Below are positions 1 through 7,973 of a DNA stretch of 10,830 bases, in pieces. The translations under genes and the position numbers were made by a program. Source of the stretch: Paenibacillus sp. (lineage in GTDB: Bacteria > Bacillota > Bacilli > Paenibacillales > NBRC-103111); assembly GCA_029239545.1 (NCBI GenBank), contig JARBUQ010000085.1, positions 1-10,830 on the forward strand, given 5' to 3'. The notes below the pieces were generated by a model. It searched no databases and was not told where the DNA came from. It worked only from the letters and a program-made list of their open reading frames with translations. Position 1 is the first letter of the stretch; every line of letters begins with the position of its first letter.

Positions 1-1895
1 CCATCCAGCTTCCAGCGGGCTATGTCAACACCTTCGGATATGAATAGAACATCCTCTGAATCCTTATACACGCCCCGCTGAATGAAGGGCTGCAGCTCCT
101 CGCGAAGCCGGACTGCCTGCTTCAGGAACTGCTTCATCCGACTGTTCTCGGTACCATCGAAGCGGTACATGCCTACCCACAACACCGAGCCAATCAGCAT
201 CGCTCGGGCTACATCCCAGCTATGCTTGCGCTCCAGCGCATCCCCTTCCAGCCCGCGGCGCGGGTTGACCATATTGACCTGCACATACTCAGGGAAAGTA
301 TATTTATACAGGTTGTAGAATTCATCGTAATTTTCTCCGTTCCAGGTCAAATTCCCCCATACATAACTTCCGTATATATCCCCACAGTTCTCAATCATCA
401 GGAAGCTGTCCGGATTAAGCTGGCGCACCTCAGGCAGCAGCTCCCGCAGAACTCTCAAATAACCGGTATTGAACTCGCCAATATCCCGATGCGAATGGTT
501 CGGATCATAGCAAGGATACGGGTCTGCCGAACCAAGCTGATCCAGGTAAATGCCGGTTGCGCCATAACTCCTCACCATCCATCGGCTCATATCAATCAAA
601 TAATTTTGCCATTCGTTATGAGACGGACATGAGACGGTGAACTCAACCGGCCCGTAGGTCTCATTCATGAAGTCCTGCTTTTGATCCTTAATCGCCCATT
701 TCTTCCCCAGTGTCGGGAAGAAGTCATGGTCTTTATCGAAGATTCGTGCATTGATGTAGAACGTTACGAACCCTCCGCCATCATTGACGGCCTTACAGCC
801 TTCATAGAGCTCCCAGGGTGTGCCGAGCTCCATATCAGGCTGATATTCCGGATAATCGCGGTCGAAGCCCTTCCGATTCCACGAGGCAATGAACATATGG
901 TTCATTCCATATTCCTGCTGACCCGCCTCAAACATCGCTGGAATGTTCTCGAACCGATTCGCGATAACAGTCTCCCGCTTGAAGTTATAACATTGGTTCA
1001 GGATGTATTCGCTGCTTAGGAATGCTGGATTACGCGGCATTTCTATATGCCGGTCGATCCATTGGCGGTACCTCTTGGCGCCCCATCGCCAGTCCTTATC
1101 GGTTAAGGCAATAACGGCCGGTCCTGAAGACCAGCTCTGGCCTTCGCCGATCACCGTATATTTGCGAAAGCCGAAGCCCATCCACGGATCAGTCGGCCCC
1201 CCCGTCTCCACACGGAGACCCGTGAGCGGGAAGCGTTCGTCATGAGAGCCGAAGTACAAGCCTTGCTCCTGATCATACAAATACATCCATGTCATCGAGG
1301 CAAGACCGCAATAATTGATCTCCCTGCTGAATGTGCCATCCGTCTCTTGAACACATTGCGCCCGCCAGAACTTCATGTATTTGTCCGATGCGTACTGCTG
1401 CACCGGATTGATCGTTTTCTCACCGGCGTGATGCGGATAGATCAGCGTGTCGTCCTCCCACTGGTCACCGAGGCCAAGACCGCGCACGTAAGGAAACATC
1501 ACTTCGACGATCTTGTGATGCTCATCCTTATTCTCAAGCTCCAGCCTCCAGATGCTCTCGGAGGCATCAGCGGCAAGCTCGATTATCACTTGTGCATCCA
1601 CAACCATAGAGCCGTTATCCGCACCGCGAAGGCTCCCGTCCATTTCTATACACAATCGCTGATTGCCTGTACCCTCATCTACAACCATTTCCACACGCCG
1701 CACGGCAGACGGCAATCGCTCCGTCCGTTCTCCTGTCTCGCTATCAACCTTCATCGAATACAGCTTGAACAACGGGGTGGAGACGTCATATTTGATCGCT
1801 TCGTCCTCGGTCAACCGGTTGTAAAAGGAAGTTATGACAGCTGCAGCATCATCAAATACAATCCTTAAATGGCGGTTTTCTATAATATGCTTCAT
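1..1895 (-). CDS. DUF6259-type glycoside hydrolase-like protein (3' end outside window)
   Basis: The minus-strand frame is open from ATG at 1895 to the window edge, giving 631 codons with no stop. The N-terminus (MKHIIENRHLRIVFDD) has the look of the beta-sandwich that opens many polysaccharide-active enzymes, and no signal peptide is visible, so it probably acts in the cytoplasm. The centre reads as a TIM-barrel hydrolase. Residues about 448-455 are GIYLDQLG, with Asp452 a candidate nucleophile. They are followed by a CYDPNHSHRDIG stretch, and IENCGD places Glu502 as a candidate acid/base. The YLDQ-plus-cysteine-rich pattern is what I recall of the DUF6259 family; the catalytic roles are inferred by analogy. 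The gene starts 5 bases after the stop of the SIS gene, with AAGGAAGG about 12-13 bases before the ATG, so it is co-transcribed as the last visible gene of the aminosugar operon. The substrate is unknown; a glycan containing GlcNAc or MurNAc is suggested only by context. Confidence 0.82.
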   Translation of the reverse strand, partial: MKHIIENRHLRIVFDDAAAVITSFYNRLTEDEAIKYDVSTPLFKLYSMKVDSETGERTERLPSAVRRVEMVVDEGTGNQRLCIEMDGSLRGADNGSMVVDAQVIIELAADASESIWRLELENKDEHHKIVEVMFPYVRGLGLGDQWEDDTLIYPHHAGEKTINPVQQYASDKYMKFWRAQCVQETDGTFSREINYCGLASMTWMYLYDQEQGLYFGSHDERFPLTGLRVETGGPTDPWMGFGFRKYTVIGEGQSWSSGPAVIALTDKDWRWGAKRYRQWIDRHIEMPRNPAFLSSEYILNQCYNFKRETVIANRFENIPAMFEAGQQEYGMNHMFIASWNRKGFDRDYPEYQPDMELGTPWELYEGCKAVNDGGGFVTFYINARIFDKDHDFFPTLGKKWAIKDQKQDFMNETYGPVEFTVSCPSHNEWQNYLIDMSRWMVRSYGATGIYLDQLGSADPYPCYDPNHSHRDIGEFNTGYLRVLRELLPEVRQLNPDSFLMIENCGDIYGSYVWGNLTWNGENYDEFYNLYKYTFPEYVQVNMVNPRRGLEGDALERKHSWDVARAMLIGSVLWVGMYRFDGTENSRMKQFLKQAVRLREELQPFIQRGVYKDSEDVLFISEGVDIARWKLD

Positions 1896-1900
1896 CCGGT

Positions 1901-2647
1901 TCAGTACCCTTCCTTTTCATAGCTCGCCCATGCGTCGCTATTGTGTTTGCCCGCTCCCGGCATATGATTGCTCATGTATACGCTCGGCGTCTTCCCCCGG
2001 GCAAGCAGCAGCTCCACAACTCGTGCCTGCACCGCCCACATGATGTAGGCAGCGGCAATTCCCGAGGACGGACACAGTCCTTGATTCAGCTCCTCAACAT
2101 GTACCACCGTATCTCCGATTTCGCTGCAGTTATCCAGTACAATATCGCATACCTCGAACAGTCTTTTGCCGCTCGAATGCATCGGCGTAAGGAAGCCTGA
2201 GTATTCTACGGACGTGAGGCCTATGACCGTAATTCCCATCTCGCGGGCATGAATCGCCATCTCCACAGGCAGCACGTTGATCCCGGATACAGAACCGATC
2301 ATCAATACATCACCGGGCATCATCTTGCTCTTTCCCACTATAAAAGCAGGCAGACCCGCGACCTCATCCATGAACACCCGCTTCTTCTTCGTAATATCCT
2401 CGGGACGGTAACGGGTAGGATTATCGACCTCTACGCTCACTCTCACAGGCCTGACAGCCATCATGCCGCCCGTTCTCCCAACCGCTTCATGCATCAGCAT
2501 GTGCCCTGTATCGAGCAGATGCCAGATGCCGCCCTTGTCCAAGCTATCGTCAATACTTTGGGCAGCCTTTTCGATTGAATCTGCTTGAGTTTGCTCGATC
2601 CGCTCCAATACTCGTTTCATGTTAGTAAAATAAGACTGTGTAAGCAT
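1901..2647 (-). CDS. SIS-domain sugar-phosphate protein, UPF0309-like
   Basis: A 248-residue cytoplasmic protein with one SIS (sugar isomerase) fold. Evidence is a GHMLMHEAVGRTGG segment (residues 49-61), a GSVSGINVLPVEMA phosphosugar-loop region (118-131), VIGLTS (141-146) and HSSGKRLFEVCDIVLDN (157-173). These match the general pattern of the UPF0309 family, which is about 245 residues long. I chose ATG 2647 over the in-frame ATG at 2698 because GAGGTGA lies just before it and because it gives the family length. It lies 67 bases after the kinase gene and 5 bases before the DUF6259 gene. Its reaction is not known. In this operon it could isomerise, deaminate or sense an aminosugar phosphate, in addition to MurQ, which is also a SIS protein. 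The usual SNSGRN-like loop is SVSGIN here, and the usual GAGHS is DTGHM, so substrate choice may differ. Confidence 0.85.
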   Translation of the reverse strand: MLTQSYFTNMKRVLERIEQTQADSIEKAAQSIDDSLDKGGIWHLLDTGHMLMHEAVGRTGGMMAVRPVRVSVEVDNPTRYRPEDITKKKRVFMDEVAGLPAFIVGKSKMMPGDVLMIGSVSGINVLPVEMAIHAREMGITVIGLTSVEYSGFLTPMHSSGKRLFEVCDIVLDNCSEIGDTVVHVEELNQGLCPSSGIAAAYIMWAVQARVVELLLARGKTPSVYMSNHMPGAGKHNSDAWASYEKEGY

Positions 2648-2714
2648 CTGCTTCACCTCATAAGATAGAATCCGGCAAGTGTGCATCAGCTGCGGCACTC
2701 GCCGGTTGCATATA

Positions 2715-3644
2715 CTAGATCGTCTGCTTCAGTGCAGCCAGCAGCTCATCCGACCATGGAATACCGCATGCTCTAAACGCCAGCAGCAGCGCCCCGCCTG
2801 CTGGAGACAGCAGGGGCTCGACTTGCCTGATCTCTGGACACAGCTCAGTGAGCCGCTTCCCGAATGGCCCCGTGAAGCGTTCCCCGATCCGTGCAAGCCC
2901 GCCAGTCAAGGCAAGCTCACTTGCAGCTGTGTTCATGCCCAAACGAGTAATGACCACCGAAGCCATCTGGGCGAGCTGCTGTGCTGCCTCGCTAATAATA
3001 ATCTGAGCAGCGGTATCGCCTTCATCTGCGGCCTCCCGAACCAAATAGGTCAGCTTGCTGATGTTGTTCAGATTGACCGCTGACTTTAACTCCTGAGGAG
3101 TCGCTGTGCTGTAGAAAGCTAATATTTTGTCGGTAAGCAAGGTTGCAGGTCCGATCCCGTCATAGTGTCGGCCGACCGCTCTCAATGCGTGAACAGCTAT
3201 CCTATGACCGCTGCCTTCGTCGCCTATGACCGGACCCCAGCCGCCTGCCCTTGCCGTCTCACCGAGCTCATTGGTGCCGATTACGAACGAGCCTGTTCCA
3301 GCCAGAGCTACAATTCCCGTTTCCTTTCCCAGTGCCCCATAGAAAGTGCTTGTAACATCCGCGCTGAATGATACTCTCTCAGGCGTTAGCCCTAACGCTT
3401 CAATGACCTCATTCTCGTATCTTTTCAAACCGGGAACACACAACGCCACATGCGAAGGCTCTGCATCCTCCATACTCTGTCTGATCTCTTGAAGAACCGT
3501 CCTCAGAGCCTGGAATGAAGCCTGTTTGCCGACGAAATTAGGGTTGGAGCCTGGGATTTCGCTCCTTGCCAATACAGCCCCCTTATAGTCCGCGGCCAGA
3601 GCAAGCGTCTTCGTGCCGCCTCCATCCACCCCGATTACGTACAT
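2715..3644 (-). CDS. BadF/BadG-family aminosugar kinase (GlcNAc/MurNAc kinase-like)
   Basis: A 309-residue ASKHA-fold kinase of the BadF/BadG/BcrA family, the family that includes N-acetylglucosamine kinase and clostridial MurK. The phosphate-1 loop is DGGGTKT (residues 7-13), the phosphate-2 loop is GTGS (116-119), GGWGPVIGDEGSG follows at 134-146, and the adenosine-side LTGGLA is at about 246-251, with a family-typical SPAGGALLLA near the C-terminus. The start is ATG 3644, with AGGAG about 8 bases upstream. The stop of the binding-protein gene is only 28 bases before it. A sugar kinase is needed because an ABC transporter, unlike a PTS, delivers unphosphorylated sugar. With MurQ in the same operon the likely reaction is ATP-dependent 6-phosphorylation of MurNAc and/or GlcNAc. 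The exact sugar cannot be read from sequence. Confidence 0.9.
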   Translation of the reverse strand: MYVIGVDGGGTKTLALAADYKGAVLARSEIPGSNPNFVGKQASFQALRTVLQEIRQSMEDAEPSHVALCVPGLKRYENEVIEALGLTPERVSFSADVTSTFYGALGKETGIVALAGTGSFVIGTNELGETARAGGWGPVIGDEGSGHRIAVHALRAVGRHYDGIGPATLLTDKILAFYSTATPQELKSAVNLNNISKLTYLVREAADEGDTAAQIIISEAAQQLAQMASVVITRLGMNTAASELALTGGLARIGERFTGPFGKRLTELCPEIRQVEPLLSPAGGALLLAFRACGIPWSDELLAALKQTI

Positions 3645-3672
3645 ACAGATAACTCCTTTTGGCTGGCAGCCG

Positions 3673-4986
3673 TCACTTCTTGCCCGACAAAATATTAGGT
3701 GCCGACTTCTCGATGGCCGCCACGGAGTCCGCTACGGACTTCTGCCCAAGCCACATGAGGTCAAATTGCTTCTGCACCTCTGTATTGAAATCTGCTCCAT
3801 ACACGGGGCTAGGGAATGGAACGCTGTAACCCAGAGATTCCATGAAATACTTGTTGTCCGGATGCTGCTTCAGGAATGCTGCTGTATCCACATTCTTCGT
3901 AGCAGGCAGCCCCATGCCTGTATCCAGTGCGATTTGCTGAGCCTCCTTGCTGCTCATGAACTGCATAACACGCCAGGACAGATCCGGGTTTTTGGCACCC
4001 TTGGGAATAACCCATGAATTCACGAAAGAGGTGCTTGTTTGTTTGTCCTTCTTTGGCAGCGGACGTACAAGATATTCGATTTTGTTCTGCTGGAAAGCTG
4101 CTGTGTAAGACAAGCCACCGGCAATCATAGCTGCCTTATTGGCAATGAATACAGCTTGATCGGTTTTGCCGAATTGCTGGGCTTGCGTTTCCGAAGGAAC
4201 CGATTGATCCTTTATCGCCATATCCTGCAAAAATTGCAGCGCATCCGAGGACTCCTTTTTGCCAATTAACGATTTGCCATCCTGGGTTACGAGGCCTCCG
4301 CCGGTAGCCACCAGAAAGTGAGTCCAGCCATCCGCATTTTTAGGGAAATAAAAGCCCCATGTCGAATCCTTCTTCGTCAGCTGCTTGGCTGTATTGCGGA
4401 AGTCATCCATTGTCCAGTTCGCGTCCGGATAAGGCACTTTGGCATCATCGAACATCTTTTTGTTCAGGAACATTACCTTGCTCGTAATATCACGCGCTAC
4501 CGCATACGGCTTGCCGTTGAACGTTAATGCATCCGATACGACAGGATACAGACTGCTCGTGTAATCCTTCGTTACGTACTTCTCAAGCGAAAGAATCGCT
4601 CCTTTGTCAGCGAATACAGGCACTTTGTCCATTGCCAGCATCATTACATCCGGCAGATCGCCGCCGCCTGCAATCATGGTCAGAACCTTGTCGGCATAAC
4701 CCGTACCGATCTGCATGTATTCAAGCTCCAAATCCGGATTGAGCTGCTCGAACTTTGCTTTCAGCTGCTTCAGCGGATCCGAGGTAGTAAAGTCCCACCA
4801 GGACATGACCTGCACTTTCTTCCTCTCCTTCGGAATAGAAGGGGCCGGTGTAGCTCCAGATCCAGTTGAAGGTGAAGGGCTGGTATTGGTCGTGTTGGTA
4901 GGGCTGGCACAGCCTACAATCGAAATCAGCAGGGTAAGCATAATCATGATGGCTACTAATGAATGGCTCTTCATTTTCGTATTCAT
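3673..4986 (-). CDS. ABC transporter sugar-binding lipoprotein (family 1 solute-binding protein)
   Basis: A 437-residue extracytoplasmic solute-binding protein of the CUT1 system. A positively charged N-terminus and hydrophobic segment lead to the lipobox IVGC with Cys26 as the lipidation site, followed by a Thr/Ser/Pro-rich linker to about residue 50. The mature part starts VQVMSWWDFTTSDPLKQLKAKFEQ, and it carries the family's hallmark segments: a GGGDLPDVMMLAMD stretch near residue 110, FNGKPYAVARD, and WVIPKGAKNPDLSWRVMQFMSS toward the C-terminus. Many Trp and Tyr residues fit carbohydrate binding. The start is ATG 4986 with AAGGGAG 8 bases upstream. It lies 134 bases downstream of the second permease, the widest gap inside the operon, and that gap holds a cre-like palindrome. 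The ligand is probably an aminosugar or small glycan, inferred from the neighbouring kinase and MurQ. Confidence 0.93.
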   Translation of the reverse strand: MNTKMKSHSLVAIMIMLTLLISIVGCASPTNTTNTSPSPSTGSGATPAPSIPKERKKVQVMSWWDFTTSDPLKQLKAKFEQLNPDLELEYMQIGTGYADKVLTMIAGGGDLPDVMMLAMDKVPVFADKGAILSLEKYVTKDYTSSLYPVVSDALTFNGKPYAVARDITSKVMFLNKKMFDDAKVPYPDANWTMDDFRNTAKQLTKKDSTWGFYFPKNADGWTHFLVATGGGLVTQDGKSLIGKKESSDALQFLQDMAIKDQSVPSETQAQQFGKTDQAVFIANKAAMIAGGLSYTAAFQQNKIEYLVRPLPKKDKQTSTSFVNSWVIPKGAKNPDLSWRVMQFMSSKEAQQIALDTGMGLPATKNVDTAAFLKQHPDNKYFMESLGYSVPFPSPVYGADFNTEVQKQFDLMWLGQKSVADSVAAIEKSAPNILSGKK

Positions 4987-5012
4987 TTGGATAACTCCCT
5001 TGTCATTTTTTA

Positions 5013-5027
5013 ATAAAGCGCTTTCTT
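5013..5027 (-). promoter_or_regulatory. candidate catabolite-response element (cre) before the binding-protein gene
   Basis: The minus strand reads AAGAAAGCGCTTTAT. It contains the perfect 10-bp palindrome AAAGCGCTTT (5015-5024) and matches 13 of 15 positions of the Bacillus CcpA consensus WTGNAANCGNWNNCW. It sits in the 134-base gap between the second permease and the binding-protein gene, 27 bases before the latter's start. No clear promoter was seen beside it, so it may act as a roadblock site or be fortuitous. Confidence 0.35.
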
Positions 5028-5120
5028 AACGATCTTCCTGTTCTTCCTGATCCGGATACACACTTGCTCCTAATCCACTAACCCGCCTGCCGGCAGCATC
5101 ACATCCCTTCATGAATCCAA

Positions 5121-5960
5121 CTATTTGCCGCTCAGACCGGAGGTAAGCATACTCTTGATAAAGTGCTTCTGAAAGACCGCAAAAATGATAATCAAAGGAA
5201 CAATCGCCATAGAAGTAGCAGCCATCAGCACACCCCAGTCGTTAACGTTGGCTTTGAAGTAAGACACCCCGACCTGGATCGGCATTTTCAAATAATCGTT
5301 GATGACGATAACCGGCCACAGGAAGGTGTTCCATTCCGACACGAATGACAGAATTGCAATTGTGGCCAGCGCCGGGCGCGCATTGGGCATAATAATTCGC
5401 CACCATACTCCGAACCGGCTGCAGCCGTCGATAATAGCTGCCTCGTCAAGCTCCTTGGGAATAGCCAGGAAATATTGGCGCATGAAGAAGATATTGAATA
5501 CTAGAGAGCCTTGAAAAATCATAGGAACGATTAGCGCTTTATACTCGTTAATCCAGCCCAGCTCGCGCATCAGGGAATAGTTCGGAATGAGCGTGATATG
5601 CCCAGGCATCATCATAACTCCGAGCAAACACATGAACACAATATCCCGTCCCTTGAAATTCAATCTGGCAAACGAGTACGCCGATAGAGAAGCCAGAATG
5701 ATGATGCAGGTCGGCACAATCAGCGACAGCATGAATGAATTCAGCAGGAATCGATAGAAGGGCAGCACCGTCCAAGCCCGCACGTAATTGTGGAAGGTGA
5801 ACGGTCTCGGAATAAGGTCGAACGGATTTCCGTTAAAAATTTGCGTGTTCAATTTGAAGGAGGCCGTCAGCGCCCATACGAAAGGGTAAATCATGATCAC
5901 GGCTATAACCAGAAGCACCAGATACATGAGTGCCATAAGGATCGTTTGTCTTGCTTTCAA
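5121..5960 (-). CDS. CUT1 sugar ABC transporter permease, MalG/MsmG-type
   Basis: A 279-residue inner-membrane permease with six likely membrane segments, beginning at about residues 8-30 (ILMALMYLVLLVIAVIMIYPFVWAL). The cytoplasmic EAA loop that docks the ATPase is at about 173-193 (EAAIIDGCSRFGVWWRIIMP). I place the start at TTG 5960, not at the in-frame ATG 6083. The TTG has AAAGGTGAGG ending 6 bases upstream and gives the usual family length, whereas the ATG would overlap the preceding permease gene by about 80 bases and add a hydrophilic tail of 41 residues with no counterpart in the family. With this start the gap to the first permease is 41 bases. The C-terminus ends in a short polar tail (HFIKSMLTSGLSGK). 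It pairs with the 6946-6002 permease; no ATPase gene is present, so a shared MsmX-type ATPase is expected. Confidence 0.9.
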   Translation of the reverse strand: MKARQTILMALMYLVLLVIAVIMIYPFVWALTASFKLNTQIFNGNPFDLIPRPFTFHNYVRAWTVLPFYRFLLNSFMLSLIVPTCIIILASLSAYSFARLNFKGRDIVFMCLLGVMMMPGHITLIPNYSLMRELGWINEYKALIVPMIFQGSLVFNIFFMRQYFLAIPKELDEAAIIDGCSRFGVWWRIIMPNARPALATIAILSFVSEWNTFLWPVIVINDYLKMPIQVGVSYFKANVNDWGVLMAATSMAIVPLIIIFAVFQKHFIKSMLTSGLSGK

Positions 5961-6001
5961 TGTTAACCTCACCTTTCTCGCGGATATGCTCTGCTCTTGG
6001 A

Positions 6002-6946
6002 TTACATGCGCTCGCGCTCTCTTCTTCTGCGAATTGTGAATTGAATCAGGGTCAGACCGAAAATAATGACGAACAGCACCCACGAGATGGAAGCCGCATA
6101 ACCCATTCGATAAGATTTGAAAGCTTCCGTATAAATGTAATAGAGCAAGGTGTTGGTTGAGCCACCGGGTCCGCCCTCCGTCATAGCAAAGACAGCCTCA
6201 AAAATATTAAAGGATTCAATCGTCAGCATAATCGTTACGAAGAAGGTAGTGTTGGCGAGCAGCGGTATCGTAATGAATCTCGCCTTCTGCCAAGGATTCG
6301 CTCCGTCCATGGAGGCGGCTTCATACAGCTCATCCGGAATCGTCTGCAATCCCGCTATGTACAGAATCATATAGTAACCCGTAACTTGCCAGATTCTCAT
6401 AAGGAGCAGCGCGGGCTTCGCCCAGAAAACACTGCTAAGCCATAACGGCGGTTCGGTTATACCCAACCCTCTCAGCACCGTATTAATGACGCCCAGATCG
6501 GGATTAAAAATCCACAGCCACACCATTCCGATCGCAATAGTTGAAGTAATATGAGGCATATAATAAGCCGCCCGAAAAAATCCGAGGCCTCTGATCTTGC
6601 GATTGAGCATTATAGCTAATGACATCGCGCATACAATTCCAGCCGGAACGAGTGTAACAACGAAGAACAGCGTGTTCTTCAGCGCCATATAAAATTCTTC
6701 ATCCCGGGTCAGCAGCGTCTTATAGTTGGATAAACCGGTCCATCTGGGCGGCCGAAGCAAATCCCATTCCGTCAATGACAAGTAGAACGAATATATAAGT
6801 GCGGCATAGGTGAAAACAGCTACCCCGATTACGACTGGCAGAATGAACAACCAGCCGGCCACACCTTCCCTGTTCAAGAAAAGGCGAATTCTCGGCATAA
6901 TGGGTGAGCGGGCTGCCTTTCCCGACTCGGACATGATTCGCGACAT
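6002..6946 (-). CDS. CUT1 sugar ABC transporter permease, MalF/MsmF-type
   Basis: A 314-residue inner-membrane permease. The N-terminal segment at about 31-57 (GWLFILPVVIGVAVFTYAALIYSFYLS) starts the usual six-helix binding-protein-dependent transport domain. The EAA loop is at about 209-230 (EAASMDGANPWQKARFITIPLL), and the pre-helix signature FNIFEAVFAMTEGGPGGSTNTLLYYIY is typical of MalF/UgpA-like subunits. The start is ATG 6946, with AAAGGGG 9 bases upstream. It follows the murQ stop by 41 bases and so is in the same transcript. The protein ends in a strongly basic RRRRERERM tail. Together with the next permease it forms the channel fed by the lipoprotein at 4986-3673. Confidence 0.93.
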   Translation of the reverse strand: MSRIMSESGKAARSPIMPRIRLFLNREGVAGWLFILPVVIGVAVFTYAALIYSFYLSLTEWDLLRPPRWTGLSNYKTLLTRDEEFYMALKNTLFFVVTLVPAGIVCAMSLAIMLNRKIRGLGFFRAAYYMPHITSTIAIGMVWLWIFNPDLGVINTVLRGLGITEPPLWLSSVFWAKPALLLMRIWQVTGYYMILYIAGLQTIPDELYEAASMDGANPWQKARFITIPLLANTTFFVTIMLTIESFNIFEAVFAMTEGGPGGSTNTLLYYIYTEAFKSYRMGYAASISWVLFVIIFGLTLIQFTIRRRRERERM

Positions 6947-6987
6947 GGATGAATACCCCTTTCTTAAAGCCTCTTCCTGTTATCTAA

Positions 6988-7929
6988 TCAATCGTTCTGC
7001 GAAGCTTCCGCAGCAGCCTGACGCAGGAAACCTCCGGCTGACTTCAATCTGCGGTCTGCCTCCTGAGGCGTGCAGCCGGTTAAGAGGCAGATGATCGCTT
7101 TCTTGATGCTCCAGTCGGTTGCCTGTAATGCCTGCTCAGCCTGGCTCACATCCACTTGCGCAGCATCGGCAACAATCTGCTTGGCCCGGTGCTTAAGCTT
7201 GACGTTGGTCGGCTGCATATCGACCATCTGGTTGCCATACACATGGCCGGTTCGCACCATACTCGCTGTGCTTAGCATATTGAGCACCAGCTTTTGCGCC
7301 GTACCTGCCTTGAGACGCGTTGAGCCTGCAAGCACCTCCGGGCCAGTGACAACCTCGATTGCCGCTTCGGACAGCTTGCCCATCTCTGTGGAGCTATTGC
7401 AGCATATTGATATCGTCGCTGCCCCTATCGTTCTTGCATATTGCAAAGCTCCCAGGCAATATGGAGTGCGCCCGCTGGCACTGATCGCTGCAACACAGTC
7501 CTCAGGACGGAGATTCATTGTGCCCAGCTCCGCTGCTCCAAGCTCGAAGTCATCCTCTGCTCCCTCAACAGCAAGCAGGATGGCATCTCTTCCTCCTGCC
7601 AGCAGGAAAGACACTTGCTCAGGCGGTGTACCGAAGGTCGGGGGGCATTCCAAGGCGTCAATAACCGCGAGACGGCCGCTCGTTCCAGCTCCGATATAAA
7701 TAAGCCGTCCCTTCCGATTGAACCGATCCACAATAAGGTCAACCGCCTTCTCAATATGCGGGATAACCTTCTGGACGGCGAGCGCGACGCCCTGATCCTC
7801 GTTATTCATGGTCGTCAGAATAGCCGCCGTAGTCATCAAATCCAAGTGTGAGGATTGTTCATTGGATTGCTCGGAAGTTAATGCTTGAAGATTGCCTGAT
7901 GCTATCGATGGGTCCGTATTCATGTACAT
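6988..7929 (-). CDS. murQ: N-acetylmuramic acid 6-phosphate etherase
   Basis: A 313-residue cytoplasmic SIS-fold enzyme that splits MurNAc-6-phosphate into GlcNAc-6-phosphate and D-lactate in cell-wall sugar recycling. The signature motifs are all present: GAGTSGRLAVIDALECPPTFG (about 80-100), AVEGAED (120-126), ISASGRTPY (149-157), EVLAGSTRLKAGTAQK and VYGNQMVDMQPTNVKLKHRA. Glu94 and Glu125 have the same spacing as the two catalytic glutamates known for E. coli MurQ. A UBA-like C-terminal helical region (VSQAEQALQATDWSIKKAIICLLTG) is intact. ATG 7929 has GAGGA 7 bases upstream; a second in-frame ATG at 7923 is possible. The first about 25 residues are poorly conserved in character. It is the first structural gene of the operon. 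In Bacillus subtilis murQ pairs with a PTS; here it pairs with an ABC transporter and a kinase. Confidence 0.96.
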   Translation of the reverse strand: MYMNTDPSIASGNLQALTSEQSNEQSSHLDLMTTAAILTTMNNEDQGVALAVQKVIPHIEKAVDLIVDRFNRKGRLIYIGAGTSGRLAVIDALECPPTFGTPPEQVSFLLAGGRDAILLAVEGAEDDFELGAAELGTMNLRPEDCVAAISASGRTPYCLGALQYARTIGAATISICCNSSTEMGKLSEAAIEVVTGPEVLAGSTRLKAGTAQKLVLNMLSTASMVRTGHVYGNQMVDMQPTNVKLKHRAKQIVADAAQVDVSQAEQALQATDWSIKKAIICLLTGCTPQEADRRLKSAGGFLRQAAAEASQND

Positions 7930-7949
7930 GCTTGGGTCCTCGCTTTCAT
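7920..7949 (-). other. nine-codon leader reading frame overlapping the murQ start
   Basis: The minus strand carries ATG at 7949 encoding MKARTQACT and ending in TGA at 7922-7920, within the murQ start region. AAGGAG (7961-7956) lies exactly 6 bases before the ATG, a better site than murQ's own. The ribosome binding site sits inside the inverted repeat ACTCC-TAA-GGAGT (7967-7955). This could couple translation into murQ or simply be a chance start. That it is translated is an inference. Confidence 0.35.
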
Positions 7950-7973
7950 TTGAAACTCCTTAGGAGTCGGATT

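Noticed and set aside
1242..1868. Plus-strand open frame of 208 codons
   Set aside because: It lies antisense to the DUF6259-type gene, shows no protein-like domain pattern and has no ribosome site; it is a shadow frame.
2648..2698. Longer start of the SIS gene at ATG 2698
   Set aside because: GAGGTGA stands directly before ATG 2647, and the shorter form matches the family length.
5087..5096. CTGCCGGCAG palindrome in the permease to binding-protein gap as a terminator
   Set aside because: Short stem with no loop and no T-tract after it; it is unlikely to stop transcription.
5961..6083. N-terminal extension of the second permease from ATG 6083
   Set aside because: It would overlap the first permease gene by about 80 bases and give a charged tail that is not typical of the family; TTG 5960 has a strong ribosome site.
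7070..7699. Plus-strand open frame of 209 codons
   Set aside because: It is antisense to murQ, whose motifs are all present on the other strand; the residue mix is low-complexity shadow sequence.
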